The notes under the pieces are model-generated. The model made no database searches. It was not told the origin of the DNA and saw nothing but the letters and a program-made list of their open reading frames with translations. A DNA stretch of 64,000 nucleotides from Euptelea pleiosperma (lineage: Eukaryota; Streptophyta; Magnoliopsida; Ranunculales; Eupteleaceae), in assembly GCA_035048495.1 (NCBI GenBank), contig CM068545.1, positions 21,300,741-21,364,740 of the forward strand, given 5' to 3'. The stretch's first letter is position 1, and the number at the start of each line of letters is the position of its first letter. Position numbers and translations under genes: made by a program. Below, piece by piece: positions 1 through 12,700 of the stretch.

Positions 1-1519
1 GCTTAGTGGTCTTAAGTATGTAAATTGAAATCATAGATTAAGGTGTATATTCTGGCATATAAGGTAGGAGAGTTTAGTTTGGGACAGACTCCTGCAGATA
101 CCACGGAAAACTTAAAAAAGTTTGAATGGTGGATAAAAGCTGGTAAGTCGTAATTTGCCCCAAGAATGAGCGTGAAACATAATTTACGAGGCATACAAGA
201 GTGTAAAATGATTCCAAGGAAGTGTGGTATGTCATTCTGTAATGTGACTGAACATTAGGGTATTATGTTTTACGTTCATCAAGGCAAACAACTGGTTCAA
301 CAAGCTATCTCAACTTAATCATATAATATCAACAAAGAAGTTGACAACGCTCTGCTATAGTGTATGGTTGTTGAAGGATTGAGTGAGGAGAATCAAGCCA
401 TCACAGCTAGAGATTTGGCAAATTGCCCCTCATTATTAGAGTTGGAAGCAGAGATAAGGGCAGGAGAAGCATTGATATGTATGGGTAGGGCCCTTTGTTG
501 GGGAGTATGGGGAAGTGCTTTACTTCTACAAATTAAAATACAAAAAAATTACTTGCAAGTAGATAAATACCAAATAGGTGAAGAAGTCAGAGGTGATAGT
601 GAAGGAAATTTTCTTACTTAAAAGGGTGACATCTTTTCCCCTTTCTTTCTTTATTCCTTTTTTTTCCCTTTCCATTTTACTTGAGCTGGGATGGAAGCCT
701 TGACCTCACTGTTGCCATGCATAAACCCCAGGATGTAGTCTTGTGGGAGCTATTATTGGAATGGCCTTTTGGGCCATTTGCATAGTATGGCAAGATCAAC
801 ATGGTGACAGCTGAAGTGAATTGTGGCCAGATAGCAAATAGTAATAATATTTTGACAAAAGGTGCGTCTTCCAGGGAAGGGACCAAGTTGGTTGCTCATA
901 GTGGAAGAAGGTTATCCACACCCTCACCTATATTGAAGCTTTGTCAGCTTCTAATGTTAAATAGGTGGCATTACATTTTTACAATAATCTCAATGAGGAA
1001 GATGTTGTGATAAGAATGATTAGATTTTCAGCTCAGGTCCACAGAACACCACCTACTCGTGACCGTGAATGACTGCGTAAATTTGTTAACTGAAGTTAGT
1101 GTTCAAAATGAATAATGGAAAGCATTTAGTAGCTCAATAAGAGTTGAGAATAGTTCTTCAATTGGAGAAAGTAACTAAATGTATGACATGCTTAGAATTG
1201 AAAAACTTCAATTTTGGTTTAACAATTTGAGACAAGCAGGCGTTGCTCAAACTTGTTTACACCCCCAGGTGGAATTGCTTCTACTTCCATAGTTGTAAAC
1301 AGGGTTGTAAATAAAGCTTCCCTTGAAGTTTTTGAGTGCTTGCAAGTTTTAAAGAACATTCACGTTTCTTTTGTTAAAAATTCCCAGCTTATGTTCATTG
1401 TGCTTTATGTTGCAGCCTCGTGTGTGTTATTCATGTAGTTAGGATCCTTAAATAAGATGGTTAATTGTTACTATCTTTAATTTGCTAATGAATGATATTT
1501 TCTGTTTCTAATCTTGCAG
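1..1519. other. Upstream/intron region of the cyclic phosphodiesterase, no recognised exon
   Basis: The conserved N-terminal part of plant cyclic phosphodiesterase should precede the exon at 1520, but I find no match to it here in any frame. The earlier exons are probably left of the window, which would make this a long intron; alternatively the gene is broken. A short open frame at 364-621 has a protein-like first half (residues 1-40, acidic, helical) but no family I recognise. Confidence 0.35.
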
Positions 1520-1719
1520 CTTACATGCCACATTTGAGCCTCCTTTATGGGGATTTAACAGAGGAGGAGAAGCAGAGAGCTAAAGAGAAGGCAGAAGTCC
1601 TTGATCAGAGTATCAGCAGTCTGAGCTTCCAGATCTCTCGTCTTGCCTTGTACAAAACAGACACTGAAGACAAAACCCTTAAATCCTGGGAGAAGGTAGC
1701 CGACTTCAATCTTATTTAG
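1520..1719 (+). CDS. Cyclic phosphodiesterase (2',3'-cyclic nucleotide / ADP-ribose 1'',2''-cyclic phosphate), last exon
   Basis: This is the 3' terminal exon of a plant cyclic phosphodiesterase, a 2H-phosphoesterase that opens ADP-ribose 1'',2''-cyclic phosphate formed during tRNA splicing. The exon follows a TTGCAG acceptor at 1514-1519 and opens in phase 1 with YMPHLSLLYG, which holds the second H-x-S/T catalytic motif (HLS). It then reads DLTEEEKQRAKEKAE and SFQISRLALYKTDTEDKTL, matching the C-terminal third of the family, and stops at 1719 (TAG) at the expected distance. The first half, with the first H-x-T motif, is not in the window. Family assignment is firm; whether the gene is intact cannot be told. 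Confidence 0.85.
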
Positions 1720-2528
1720 ATATTTCTCCAGTTTGTATTATTAAGACCTCTCATGTTGTCTTGTCTAGAGTGTAATTATTTGGATAGTCGTGCATGCTCA
1801 TGTGGGTTCTGAGTTGGAGATTGACATGATATGTGACCGTTATATATTTTTATATATACATCAATCTTATGATCTTAACACTTTGGATTAATTTAGGCAG
1901 CCAGACATAACAAGGGCAGTCTTGTTGTAGAGAAAGAAGGTTCTTCTTTTGTTATGGTTGAGATCTGAACAAGTAAATTTTTGGTCTATTAGCCAGTCTG
2001 TTATTTTACTAATTTGATGGGTTTAGATTGACTAGAATGGCACCATTTGAATGGTACAGACCGGGTCTAAGACACATTTCTACATAGGCATGGCCGAACA
2101 CCCAGCTGGCCTGATATTTGGATGGTCAGATAAATGACCACTTGGTCGCATGTAAGTGCAGACAAGGATCGTTCACCTTGAATATATAAGCGAAATAAGA
2201 GTGATTTTTGTGAGTCGTAAGAAGAAAATCACCTATGAGACCAACAAAGAGAGGGATTTTCGGAAAAAAAAATTTGAATCTCATACACATCAGTAATCTG
2301 TATCATTATTCTCAAAGTGGCACATAAACATCCATGATCTGAATCCGAGATGACGTAAGGCGATTGAATGATCAAGGGAGTACTCGAAAAAGCATGGCAA
2401 GCTTTCTGTGGTCATGTCCACCATGTTCTTTGCAAAGCAAAGAACAGTTTTACCAATACTAAAGTAAACACTGCATAGCTTGATCCAGAGACCTGCTTCT
2501 CCATGTCCTCTAAGACCCATATCATCAT
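1720..2528. other. Intergenic, 3' flank of the cyclic phosphodiesterase
   Basis: AT-rich DNA that should include the 3' UTR. No coding potential, tRNA or recognisable element was seen. Confidence 0.4.
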
Positions 2529-2640
2529 CAGCATCGTCATCATCATCATAAGCCTTATCCCAATTTTATGGGATTAGCCGCACAAATCCGGTTTATTGCG
2601 GAGGTGTTTTAACATCCAGTCTTGAACACTCATTACAGGC
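2529..2640 (-). mobile_element. 3' tail of an RTE-clade LINE
   Basis: A (CATCAT)n run on the + strand is followed by AGCCTTATCCCAATTTTATG and GGGATTAGCCGCACAAATCC. Read on the minus strand this is a short 3' end finishing in (ATG)n, the usual tail of plant RTE-type non-LTR retrotransposons. Only about 110 bp remain, as expected for strong 5' truncation. The coding part of the same clade is seen at 9116-9275 and 61945-62490. Confidence 0.5.
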
Positions 2641-3499
2641 AAACTCACTTCTCATTGTTGTTTTTTTATCATTTTTCTTACAACATCAAGTTCTGAGTGT
2701 TGAATGAATGCCTTGGATTCATTTTCCTAAATTCACTATTTCGGTATCTTTTGAACCTCTATATTTACAAACTGTCATTTGCTTTTTGTTTGAATCATTT
2801 TATAATTTTTTTTTAAAAATGGCCACTATAACAAATCATAACAGCTGTTGTTTTAACAGCCTTATAGTTAAGGCTGTCAACGGATATTATTCGAATAATA
2901 TAAACTTATTCAAATCCGAATCTGAAAGACTCTGATATATCCGAATTCAAATAATATAATTCTTTTCAGAATTGGACTCCCTCTGACTTGTCACACGAGA
3001 TTTTTACTAGTCCAATCAATTTGAATAATAGTCTCCAACAAAGTCCAAATCCTCTTTAGAATAAAACTCCCTCTGAATCTAAATTGAGGTCATGAGCAAA
3101 TGTATGATCTTCTCATCTCCAGTCAATTCACTTGCAACTCTATCCTCGTCTTATTACTTGGAGTGTCGGAGTTTTTTGCAAGAACCACCCCGCGTACAAT
3201 CATCACATAAATCATGAGTTTAAATCTTTCATGAAAGCTGACTTTGGGGATTGTGAGGTGAAGAGGCTTCCTATGTAGGAGCTAAATGAATGGGGCAGAT
3301 ACATGGGAGAAAAATCTTTTTGACATTGGGTGGGGCTCACATGATTTGGAAAGGGGATATTCTAAAAAGATCCCTTCCCATGCATCGCCCTAGCATTTGC
3401 TCCATTGTTTTGCCCCTAACAATTTTTTTTTCCTCTGAATCCAGGTCAACAATATTAGTAATATGGGTTGGGCTCCAGTTACCGCCCTAAAATGACAGG

Positions 3500-3660
3500 C
3501 TCCAGTTACAGGACACAATATGAAACCATGTGGCACACTATTAGAGGACTCGGACCGTATGGATGTTTGGCCAATCCCTAGGTGGACCTACAAACCAAAA
3601 ATCAGCCTGATTAGTGATTTCTAGATGTTTCAACCATAACTCCGACCACGGTTTGAAAAC
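3500..3660 (+). repeat. Palindromic G-box MITE, left arm only
   Basis: One arm of the long-armed palindromic MITE that recurs through the window. It reads outward to inward: ACACAATATGA, CCATGTGGCACACTATTAGA, GGACTCGGACCGTATGGATG, TTTGGCCAATCCCTAGGTGG, then ATCAGCCTGATTAGTGATTT. The opposite arm is missing. Confidence 0.6.
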
Positions 3661-4030
3661 TATGGGCTCTGGCATGTCTTAATCGTATCTCCAGGATAAA
3701 CTTTTGTTTCTACTCTGTTTGATTAATTTAGCAGCAAAGGCAAGGAAAACTCCCCATTATGAGTTCTTATAATTTATCTCACACCACATTTGTTCCCACG
3801 AAGAGCTTAGTTCATATTCAGAATCCTCAGGAAAAAAAGCCCAATTTCACAGTATATCAACAAATAGTAGGACTAAAATTCCAACTATAAACATTGACAA
3901 GAATACTTCAAATTGCTTGTTGGTTTTCAACCTTCAGATTTAAGGAAGAACATTGCTGCCCCACATATCGAACATTATTATAAATTGTATGGTTGTGCTC
4001 TTCCTACAAGCATGGTTCAAGAAAGTGGCC

Positions 4031-6525
4031 CTGTCACGTCCTGGTTCCTGATGTCCTTGACCTGACTCACGACCCATGGTCTGATTTGTAACCCGAAACC
4101 CAAGTGTGATTAAATATCCAATTAAGTTTTATTCCCTTAATGTTAAGTCAAATGATAAATTCCATCATTAAACAATCCAGAGTGTGCAGTTCAATATCTA
4201 GGTAGATTTAATTGTCGATGGTTCCAAAATTAATACCTCACTCCTCAGATTTCAGAATTCCATGAAACCAATTTTGTATACAACTAGATAGAATAAACAT
4301 TTTCGGAAAAATAGGTTTAGATTCAAAACCTTACACATAAAATAACGGGTTGAATACAAAGTCATCTTTCTAGAAATTCAACCTCATATTACGTCAGAAA
4401 TTGACAAAAGTCATTATTCTGGAAACTAGATAAAATCCAAAATATAATATCATAAAATAAATTTTAAAACATTTTTATCAAGCGTTTAAGGTGGAGGAGT
4501 AGGCCACAATGTAACATTCTAACGGGGTGCAAATATAAGGAACTATCTGCGCAGTCCGCGGTGTAATATCCATAATAAATTGAAAACAGATCTATTCTAG
4601 TCCACTTGGGTTTTACTCTACACACACAAAGGAATATAGATGATTTTTCTCATAATTTTGACTCACAATATCAGACCGTAATGAAACTCCCACAAACCCT
4701 AACAGAGTTCCAAAATCTTAAACCTTGAGTTTTGTAAAAACAATCATGGTAAAAATATTTATCAATATCTAAAATTCATAGAAATTTATAGTGTGATAAA
4801 TCTACGTATTATTGAACATATGACACTACTTTAACAATACTTGGATCATTGTAGAATATCCCATGAATTAATTGGTGTGATTACTTTGTGATTTCCAGAA
4901 ATCAAACTATCACACAAATCATCCATAATATCATGTGAATAGGTTCTAAAATTCATAAATAAAGTTTCTCATGTTCTAGCATCCATCCAACTATAAAATA
5001 AAAAGTAAAATTAGCATCTAACATGTTCCTAATGTATTCAATACATCCATGAAATAAATAAAATGAAACAACAATGTCTAAATCTCCAAATATCCGCCAT
5101 TCTAGCTTCGATTCCATCTCCATTCTAGATCTGAAAAATGTATAAGTAGGAAAAGCCATAAGCTCAATAAATCTCACCATTTACTCCCCACAATTAACGG
5201 AACGCAACAATGAAATCATGCATGCAATTTTAAACAATAGAAATAAAACAATAATATGCGCAAATATCATATCGAAACCTAAAAAACACCCATTAAGCCA
5301 ATACATCAATACAACCAGAGAATGCATCATCCTTTTAACGTTTTTGGGGGCACACACACCCACGGACCGCCACTCGTCATGGCTATCAACATGAGGATCC
5401 AAGAGGGTTTATGACCTTTCACCCAAGGGCACCAAGCCCTCTTTGATTGCTCCTTAAGGACCAAAACTAACGGATAGGTCACCTAGAAAAATAGAATTGT
5501 GTATTTTAGGGTTCTCTAAAAATCCTAGAATTTCTCTAAAAATCCCATAAGTAATTCTCCAATAAATTTACTAATTTTAGAATATAAACATGATGAATAG
5601 ATCAAGATAAATCCAATAAAATCATGATAGAAAAGCAATTAATGCAACGAGAAATCAGTTTATACTTGGAACATGCCTTTAAATATAACAATTTCTAGGG
5701 TTTAATAGGCATAAAAGTAGAAATCTCATACATTAGAGATCATAAAAGTTACAGAAAAATTGTAAAAAAAATGTATGTTGAAAATCATGAAAAAACATTC
5801 CAAAATTAAGAGAAGGGAATGAAAATACTTTTATCCAAGCAAGACTTTAAGTTTTTTTCTAAGATTGTTTAGATATATTCTTCTTTAATGGAGTTTCATT
5901 TCCTCTTCCCTTCCTCTTTCTCTCATCTTAAAAATTCAAAAAAAAATCAAGTGAATGAAGGAACATGTTTTAGGTGAAGATTTTATGAAAGTATGTAAGA
6001 GACTAGGGTTCCTTAATCATGAGGGAACTGTAGGCAAGTATCCTTAATTGTTTCAAAGACTTCTTCTAGAAGGTTTCTAAAAATGAAGCCAATCCCTAAT
6101 CCTAATTGTGCCCCCTGTTTTTAGGGTCCATCTTAGCTCTAACTTCTCTAAAAAATGATTTTTAATAAGGTGTGGGTTCCACAATACCAATCAAACCCTA
6201 ATACCACTTAAAGTGGTGGGACCCACTCCGACTCTAAATACTGTCACGTTTTAGGCATAAGGGCCTCGTTAATGAATTATAAAAACTTGATTAATCACAT
6301 GGACTTCCCTAATTTAAAATTAAATGGGTCAACCAATAAGGCCCAACAATAAATACTTAAGTAAACAATTTAGGCCCAATAAAAAACAACACTCAAATAA
6401 TAAGGCCCAAAACCACGCAATTGTTCATTAAGGGTACACTAACAAATCGCTTAAAACACCTTCCCAATTATGAATAGTGATTACATATAATGAATTTATC
6501 AATACCCCTACATAGTGAAATTACT
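4031..6525. repeat. Degenerate LTR-like repeat, copy 1
   Basis: AT-rich noncoding DNA that starts CTGTCACGTCCTGG and carries an ACCCAAGGGCACCAAGCCCT block near 5425. A second diverged unit with the same start (CTGTCACGCCCCGAACC) and the same block (ACCCTAGGGCTCTAGGCCCT near 7110) follows at 6532. The two may be LTRs or solo LTRs of one old Gypsy-type family. No retroviral-type ORF lies between them, so this is tentative. Confidence 0.3.
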
Positions 6526-6531
6526 AAAGTA

Positions 6532-7780
6532 CTGTCACGCCCCGAACCATGGTCTATTGGACCTGACCCGCGACAATTCAGTCCGACCCGTGGTCCATAA
6601 CCCAGACACATGGTTCTGTATGTGAGGATAAGAAAAGAATTATGAGAATAATCCAATTATTTCATTACTAGGTCCCATCATCACATTATTCAAATATCAA
6701 ATAAAATTGTGTTAAGGTTTATTACCTCAGAACTTCTAAAGTAATACCTAATACATATTTTCTAAGAAAACAATAAAGTAATATATGGATCAATTCTTTG
6801 CCTACTTGAGTGTGCTACGCACTCGCTCCATTGGACAAATCTGAAACATAATAAATAGGTTGAGTTGCGAAGTCTAGTAGATACACTCCATCGCCCTTAT
6901 TACCATGGGGATGAACGACTAAGTATGGATAATCAACAGAAATAATACATGATATAAATAATGCAATATGATAATAATAATCAAACCAAGTTTAAACATT
7001 AAAAGAAAATTCGACGAGTGTGCATAACAAACACTACAGAGCACTTTATACAAAAAAGCGAGCCAAACTATCAAATACCACATAGATCCAAGGGGTTGGG
7101 GTTTTGCACCCTAGGGCTCTAGGCCCTCCTTGCTTTTTAAGAAAAATCCTAAGGGGTTCGGCACATAACACAACACGAAACCCTAACCGTGTGTCTCTGC
7201 ACTCTCAATCTTCTTTTTCAATCTCATAGAGGTCCAACAATCCATCATATCTCATAGACAATAATAAAACAACATATCTGTAACAAATAATTTACAAATC
7301 CGAATTTTTAAGAAGATAACAAATATTTTTAAAACATGCTCAAATTCCTTCTAACATAACTAATCATGCTTTTAGAAATATAACACATGTAGATCTAACC
7401 AAAATATATGATTTTTAACTAATTAAAAAATATAACATCAACGTATCATATACACAATTTATAAGAAAATAACCATAGGTATAAAGGGAGGAAATAACCT
7501 CACTTTAAACATGATTTTATGTCCTTTAGTCTCCTTCTTGTTGTACGATCTTCTACCAATTCTTCCACAGAAAAGAAGGTTTTGAAAGGAGTAAAAAGTC
7601 TTAAAAATTTAGGCTATGATTTGGGTCATAAGATGTAAAAAGTTATTAGAACTCTAGGATATACAAAGACTACACAAGTTGACAAACCCTATGGGAGAAA
7701 AGAGAATGAGAAATGTTAGGGTCTTAAGAGGGAGATGAAGAACCAACACACAAGAAAATGGAGAGCTAATGGCTTGATGA
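6532..7780. repeat. Degenerate LTR-like repeat, copy 2
   Basis: Diverged partner of the unit at 4031, with the start and the mid-unit block in the same order. It is ended on the right by the L1 LINE fragment. Noncoding. Confidence 0.3.
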
Positions 7781-7784
7781 GAGA

Positions 7785-8507
7785 AAATGAAAAGGTTTGG
7801 GAACTTCGGAAGGTTCGGGACAAGAATTGATGAGAATAGGGTAGTGGTCAAAGCTGTATTGAATCAAATTAGTAATAGAAGCATCGGGGAACATCTATTT
7901 CCATCCTATATTCGCAATGGCCTTGTCCAAATGGACACATTGGCTATTCCTTCTCTCTTGTTGTCCAAGTGTAAGGGTGACCCGAAAAACCCAAATTAGT
8001 TAAATCAAAGTAATCCATAAAATCCAAGTGAGCTTTATTCAGAGATTTTTTTACCACCCCCAGATTTTTCCCCGAGAGAAGAAATGCCATTGAAATCGCC
8101 GGCAATGAGCCAAGGAGAATTAAGGGTAAGACCAAAAGAAGCCAGATCTCTCCACAAAATCTGTCTATGTTGTGTTCTTGGGTCTCCATAAATAAGTGAC
8201 AAGGTCCATGGATTAGCTGAAGGTTCAGACAAGACTTTGAGATTGATGCCTTGGCTGATCTGAAAGAAGGGATCCATCACAATGTCCGCCTTCCGAACAA
8301 CCCAAAGGCCTCCACTCCAACCAAGAGCTGGTTGGATTTACAAAAATTAGGAAAGCCGAGGCGATTGATGAGCCGAAGGTTCTTGTCATACGACACTTTG
8401 GATTCCGAAATGAAGATACAATCCGTATTGAGATCACGGATATGGGTTTTGAGAGCCTGAACTGTCGTGGGTTTCCCACTTCCACGGCAGTTCTAGGCAA
8501 GGATTAA
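7785..8507 (-). mobile_element. L1-type LINE ORF2 fragment (AP endonuclease domain), broken
   Basis: On the minus strand the sequence reads as the N-terminal endonuclease of a plant L1 LINE. It starts near 8507 with ATG, then NCRGSGKPTTVQALKTHI, IFISESK, WTLSLIYGDPRTQHR, SPWLIAGDFNGISSLGEKSG, GFSGHPYTW and DHYPILINS, all in family order. It is dead: an in-frame TAG replaces the Trp before NCRGSG, and there are at least two frameshifts. Reverse transcriptase is absent. Most LINE copies lose their 5' end; here the 5' coding end is kept and the 3' part lost, so it was cut by a later rearrangement. Confidence 0.8.
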
Positions 8508-8519
8508 CATAGACCCCTG

Positions 8520-8563
8520 CCCCCCCCCCCCCCCCCCTGCCCCCCCCCCCCCCCCCCCCCCAC
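8520..8563. repeat. Poly-C tracts
   Basis: Two cytosine runs (8520-8537 and 8540-8563) separated by TG, just upstream of the L1 ORF2 start on its own strand. Run lengths are likely unstable or uncertain in the assembly. Confidence 0.9.
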
Positions 8564-8569
8564 GCCCTT

Positions 8570-9110
8570 TTGGTGGGAATGAATGTTGATTCATCAGAAG
8601 AAAACAAATCCAGTATGCTGAGCAAAGGTGGTTTTAAATTGTTCTGCACGGCTAACCAGTAATAAAGGAATGTAACATAAATCTTAATTACTTCTCAGCC
8701 CCTGCACTTAAAAATTAAGAGTGATTGCGAATTTGGCTGACTTCTACCAAAAAAAAAATCTTAATTACGTCTCTGATCATACTTTAACGGCTATGACTTC
8801 TACCAAAAAAATGGCTGACTATTTTTTCATCTTGATTTTAAGCGACTGTGATCGATGTTTGGTGGACCATGTATCACGATCTTAGCCACTTTTAGCATAA
8901 TTACCTGCCTCATACTTAATGAGGACGGTGCAGCGGTAACCTCGGCTCAACATGTACTGGCGTTCTTATTCTTAATCCTCTGGGACAATTTTGCATTTGG
9001 CCAAACAACAAACAATACGGCCGGGGCTTGTCCTGGATCAAAGTTGGTATGACACTTGATTGCAAATCTTGATTCTGAACTAATTTTTACTGCCTGACAA
9101 CAACGGTTCA
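8570..9110. other. Intergenic, no feature recognised
   Basis: Between the poly-C tract and the RTE fragment. No coding match, hairpin or repeat that I can support. Confidence 0.35.
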
Positions 9111-9115
9111 TCCAT

Positions 9116-9275
9116 CGCAGCTTCATCTCTGCTACACATTCTTCGCAACAACCTTATCTCTGCTACACATTCTTCGCAACATCCTTATCTCTGCTACACA
9201 TTCTCTGACATGTTTATTGATTACCCAACATTCAACTCCATAAAGCATAACTGGTCTTACATGTTATCTTCCAAC
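9116..9275 (-). mobile_element. RTE-clade LINE fragment with an internal triplication
   Basis: Minus strand reads VRPVMLYGVECWVINKHV followed by VAEIRMLRRMCS, the conserved region after the reverse transcriptase core in plant RTE LINEs. A roughly 30-bp word (ATCTCTGCTACACATTCTTC and following bases) then occurs three times in tandem at 9123-9208. The triplication breaks the reading frame. Confidence 0.6.
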
Positions 9276-9727
9276 CAAAAAAATGAAGGAAAAAACCAAA
9301 CCAAACAGTCCACAAGATCGCATGCATCTCTGGTTGATCCGGTGAAACCACATCTCCAGCTCAGTTTCAAGCCAGAGATGACTAAAACAGATGCACAGTG
9401 AAAAAATATAGCGAGCATCCTATGGTAGGCCATAACACAAAGCACCAACTACTGAGCAGTAGGCTCAACCCATTGTTAGCAGGTAAGTTATTACCGAGAT
9501 CAGTGAGTTTCCAAAGAAAGGCATAACAAGTTGCTCATAGAACTGTTTATAGAGCGTAAGTAAAAGAAATGAAATTCCTCACAAACAGCACTAAGAGAAC
9601 TTAAAAGCGTAACAGCACAATACACAACCTAGCAAAAGGTGAAGCCAAAACACCAAACAACAGAACAGCAAAATTTATACATCATTTGGCCATGTATGTT
9701 CTCTCCTTGGGGAGAAGGATTTCATGA

Positions 9728-12700
9728 TTAATATTGCCTTCGGCGTTTCGCGGTGATGGCATTCGATTGATTTTGGTGGATGTTTTGCAGTGAAGTGCAG
9801 CTAATATCAGGAACAAAAACTGCACCATCAGATGGTGAATTCCGGAAGTTTTTTGGCCAGAAGAGGCCGGAGGCTGTGGGTGGGGATGGGATCTCTGGCA
9901 CCATCCATGGGATCTCTGGCACCTTGCCCAAGCACTCATCTACATCAAAATCTTCAATGGTGGATCGTGAAATTGGAGAGAATTCGGAATCTCCAAGCTT
10001 CCCGCTATCAGCCTGGCAGAATTCACCATAGATGAGAGAGAGAATAGAGAGACAGATATGATCATTTGTCTAGAATAAACCAGTAAGAAGCTAACAGTGT
10101 ATAGGTCTTTCCTGTTTACTGTGTAGAAAAAATGTACTACCAGGCAGTAGAAGGGTGGAAGTGTGAAACATATCACAAAATACAAGTACACAACCAAATC
10201 AACCCCGCTTCAGTTAAACATGACAAAGTCCTAGAGTGGATAATTTTAAATTAATCACCAAGATGAGGCGATCTTTGGTTGAAACAATAAATCCATTGAT
10301 TGCAAGTTTACAACAATTAACTCCACAAGGGCTTTAGCTGAAGAAAAGGCTATTCCTTGTTTGGCTCAAAGGACTCGGGAACATGTGGGCCATGCGTCCT
10401 CCCAAATGCATATTCTATAGAAACTTGGTCTCTCTTGTGTCAACAACAATGAATTGTTCAGAGTTTTTGTTGCAATCAACCACACCTAAGGTTGATGAAA
10501 ATTTGTTTCCTGGGCCAAAACTAGGATCACTCATAGCCATCAGAGATCTATTACTAGTTCATAATATATTTGGCAGTAAGAAATAAGAACGGAGATCTAT
10601 TACTAGTTCATAATATATTTGGCAGTAAGAAATAAGAACGGAGATCTATTACTAGTTCATAATATATTTGGCAGTAAGAAATAAGAACGGAAGATAATTC
10701 AGAAAGAAACCCATAAATTGGATGGGTTAAGTTCATCCATTTGGGCCAATTTTCAGCCTACATGCCATTTTGGAACCATAAAAAATGGGGATGCAACCCC
10801 AACTGAACATGTGCCACTTGTATAAAAGAGGCAGAGCTTAGATCCTCCTATCATACTCCTGACCCTAGTAAAGTACTTCCCAATGACATAACTGTGGCAT
10901 CTTTTTTTGCATTTTGCAGTGTAAAAGGGACATCGTTACCCATCAAATAAGAAGGGAAATGGCACCAATCCAATTCTTTTCTCTCTCTCTTGTCTTAATT
11001 GGTCAAGCAACCCCAATTGTTCTTTGGAAACAATTGGTGTTTAATGAGACCTGCACCACCAATTATCCAGACATGACCTTTCTTTGGCAGGAGCAATGCT
11101 CCTCAAATGTGAATGCTAGTGTTGGATTATCATGCCAAAAGTATAGAAACATGCAAATATTGTAGAAGGTGGAATGACGCTAAAAGCACAAGTGCAAGAA
11201 GACAGGTATGCTTCAACAATGATTAAGGCATGTCCAAGCTGGCACAATTGCAGGGTCAAATCATCTTTCCTCCAGAGTGATATTTAGGCCAGCTCACACA
11301 CTCCAAAAAGTTAAGTGTGTCCCAAGGACTCCTCAAGCACATGAATAGATCACTAAACAAACCATTGTCAGTCTAGATAGCTGGTTTCCATGTTAGGCTA
11401 CATGCCTAGCTTGCCTGACCAAAAAATGACTGACCACATCAGCCAATTTTTGTTTTTGGAAATTCAAGCAGTCCAGGATCTACAGGCAACTCCACCTCTT
11501 TGACAAGACTCAGTTTCTTCTAATTAGATTGTTCACCTCAGAGATGAATCTATTAGAATAGCCCAAGGGATTACTCTCATGATCAATCTAGTACATTTTT
11601 TCCTCAACGGATCAAAGAAGATCAATGCAAAGACCATTGGAAGCTATAAGACGACCTACATCCTGGCACTAGTAGGTTAAGCACATTAAGCATATATCCC
11701 AAAGCACATTAAGCATATATCCCATAACACAATTTGCCCTATTTAAAAAAAAAATTTGAAAGAAAGAAAAGAGAGATTTTGTGGACAAATTAGCAATAGC
11801 ACGTACCTTCGAAGATCCATGCTCCATGAACCCATAATTTTGATTGAAATCTGTATATCCAAGAAAATCATCTACTAAAGCCCACTCAGGAGGACTTCCA
11901 GTCGTGGTGCCCCCAGAAAATGACATCTTAGTCGCTGGTAGACCTCCAACTCCAATGACTTGGGGGGATAACAATTCATTAGTTTCAGCAGTCAATGACA
12001 TTGAAGTACCCCTTTTAGAAACTGATTGAAATGCCCTTTCTGTAGTTCTTTCAACAGAATTCGACTTCTCCTTAGTAGAAGACCCAACTGGAACTGTGGG
12101 TTCAAGTCCCACTTTCACCCCAGTAAGCAGAAACCTCTGGTGGCCAGACACGAAGGAGTTTGCTGTATGTACGGCGACGTCACACTTCCTACAGAGCAAA
12201 GCACGATCCTCCAGACAGAAGAAGTAGCCAACACTCTCCTGCAGAAGGAACAAAGCTTGTGGTTTATATTAGCTAGCAGAATAGTGGAAACAAAGATATG
12301 AAATGAATCAATGAGTTCAAAATTTGTGCCTGCATCCCCACGGTAAATGCATACAATCATGAAAAGCCGATTCTTAAACTATTTCACTTTAGAAAAGGGA
12401 AAAAAGGGACTGAGGTAAACAGACTCTATCCCAGCGCTGTACAATAAAACTTTTCCATGTTTTGAATATTGTGCATGAGAAAAGCAGTGAAACAATGTGA
12501 CAAATCTCAATCCTTGTGAATATTGTGGTTTTTGTTGAAAAGATCATGCACAGCACCTCCATTTAAGAGGAAGGGAATCGAACGACAACCACCACCAAAA
12601 AGGCCAAAATGAACTGCTTGGGCATTTGAAGAAGCAAAGCCACACCACAAGAGATCGAACATCTTGCCGAGGCTATGTATGAGAAGAATAAGAAGCGTGA

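Noticed and set aside
364..621. 85-residue open frame before the phosphodiesterase exon
   Set aside because: Protein-like first half, but no known family, no splice context linking it to the next exon, and the second half looks random.
8434..8649. Glycine-rich minus-strand ORF
   Set aside because: Artefact of the poly-C tracts.
11669..12253. 194-residue ORF as an independent gene
   Set aside because: It is exon 2 of the BBX gene plus intron read-through on both sides.
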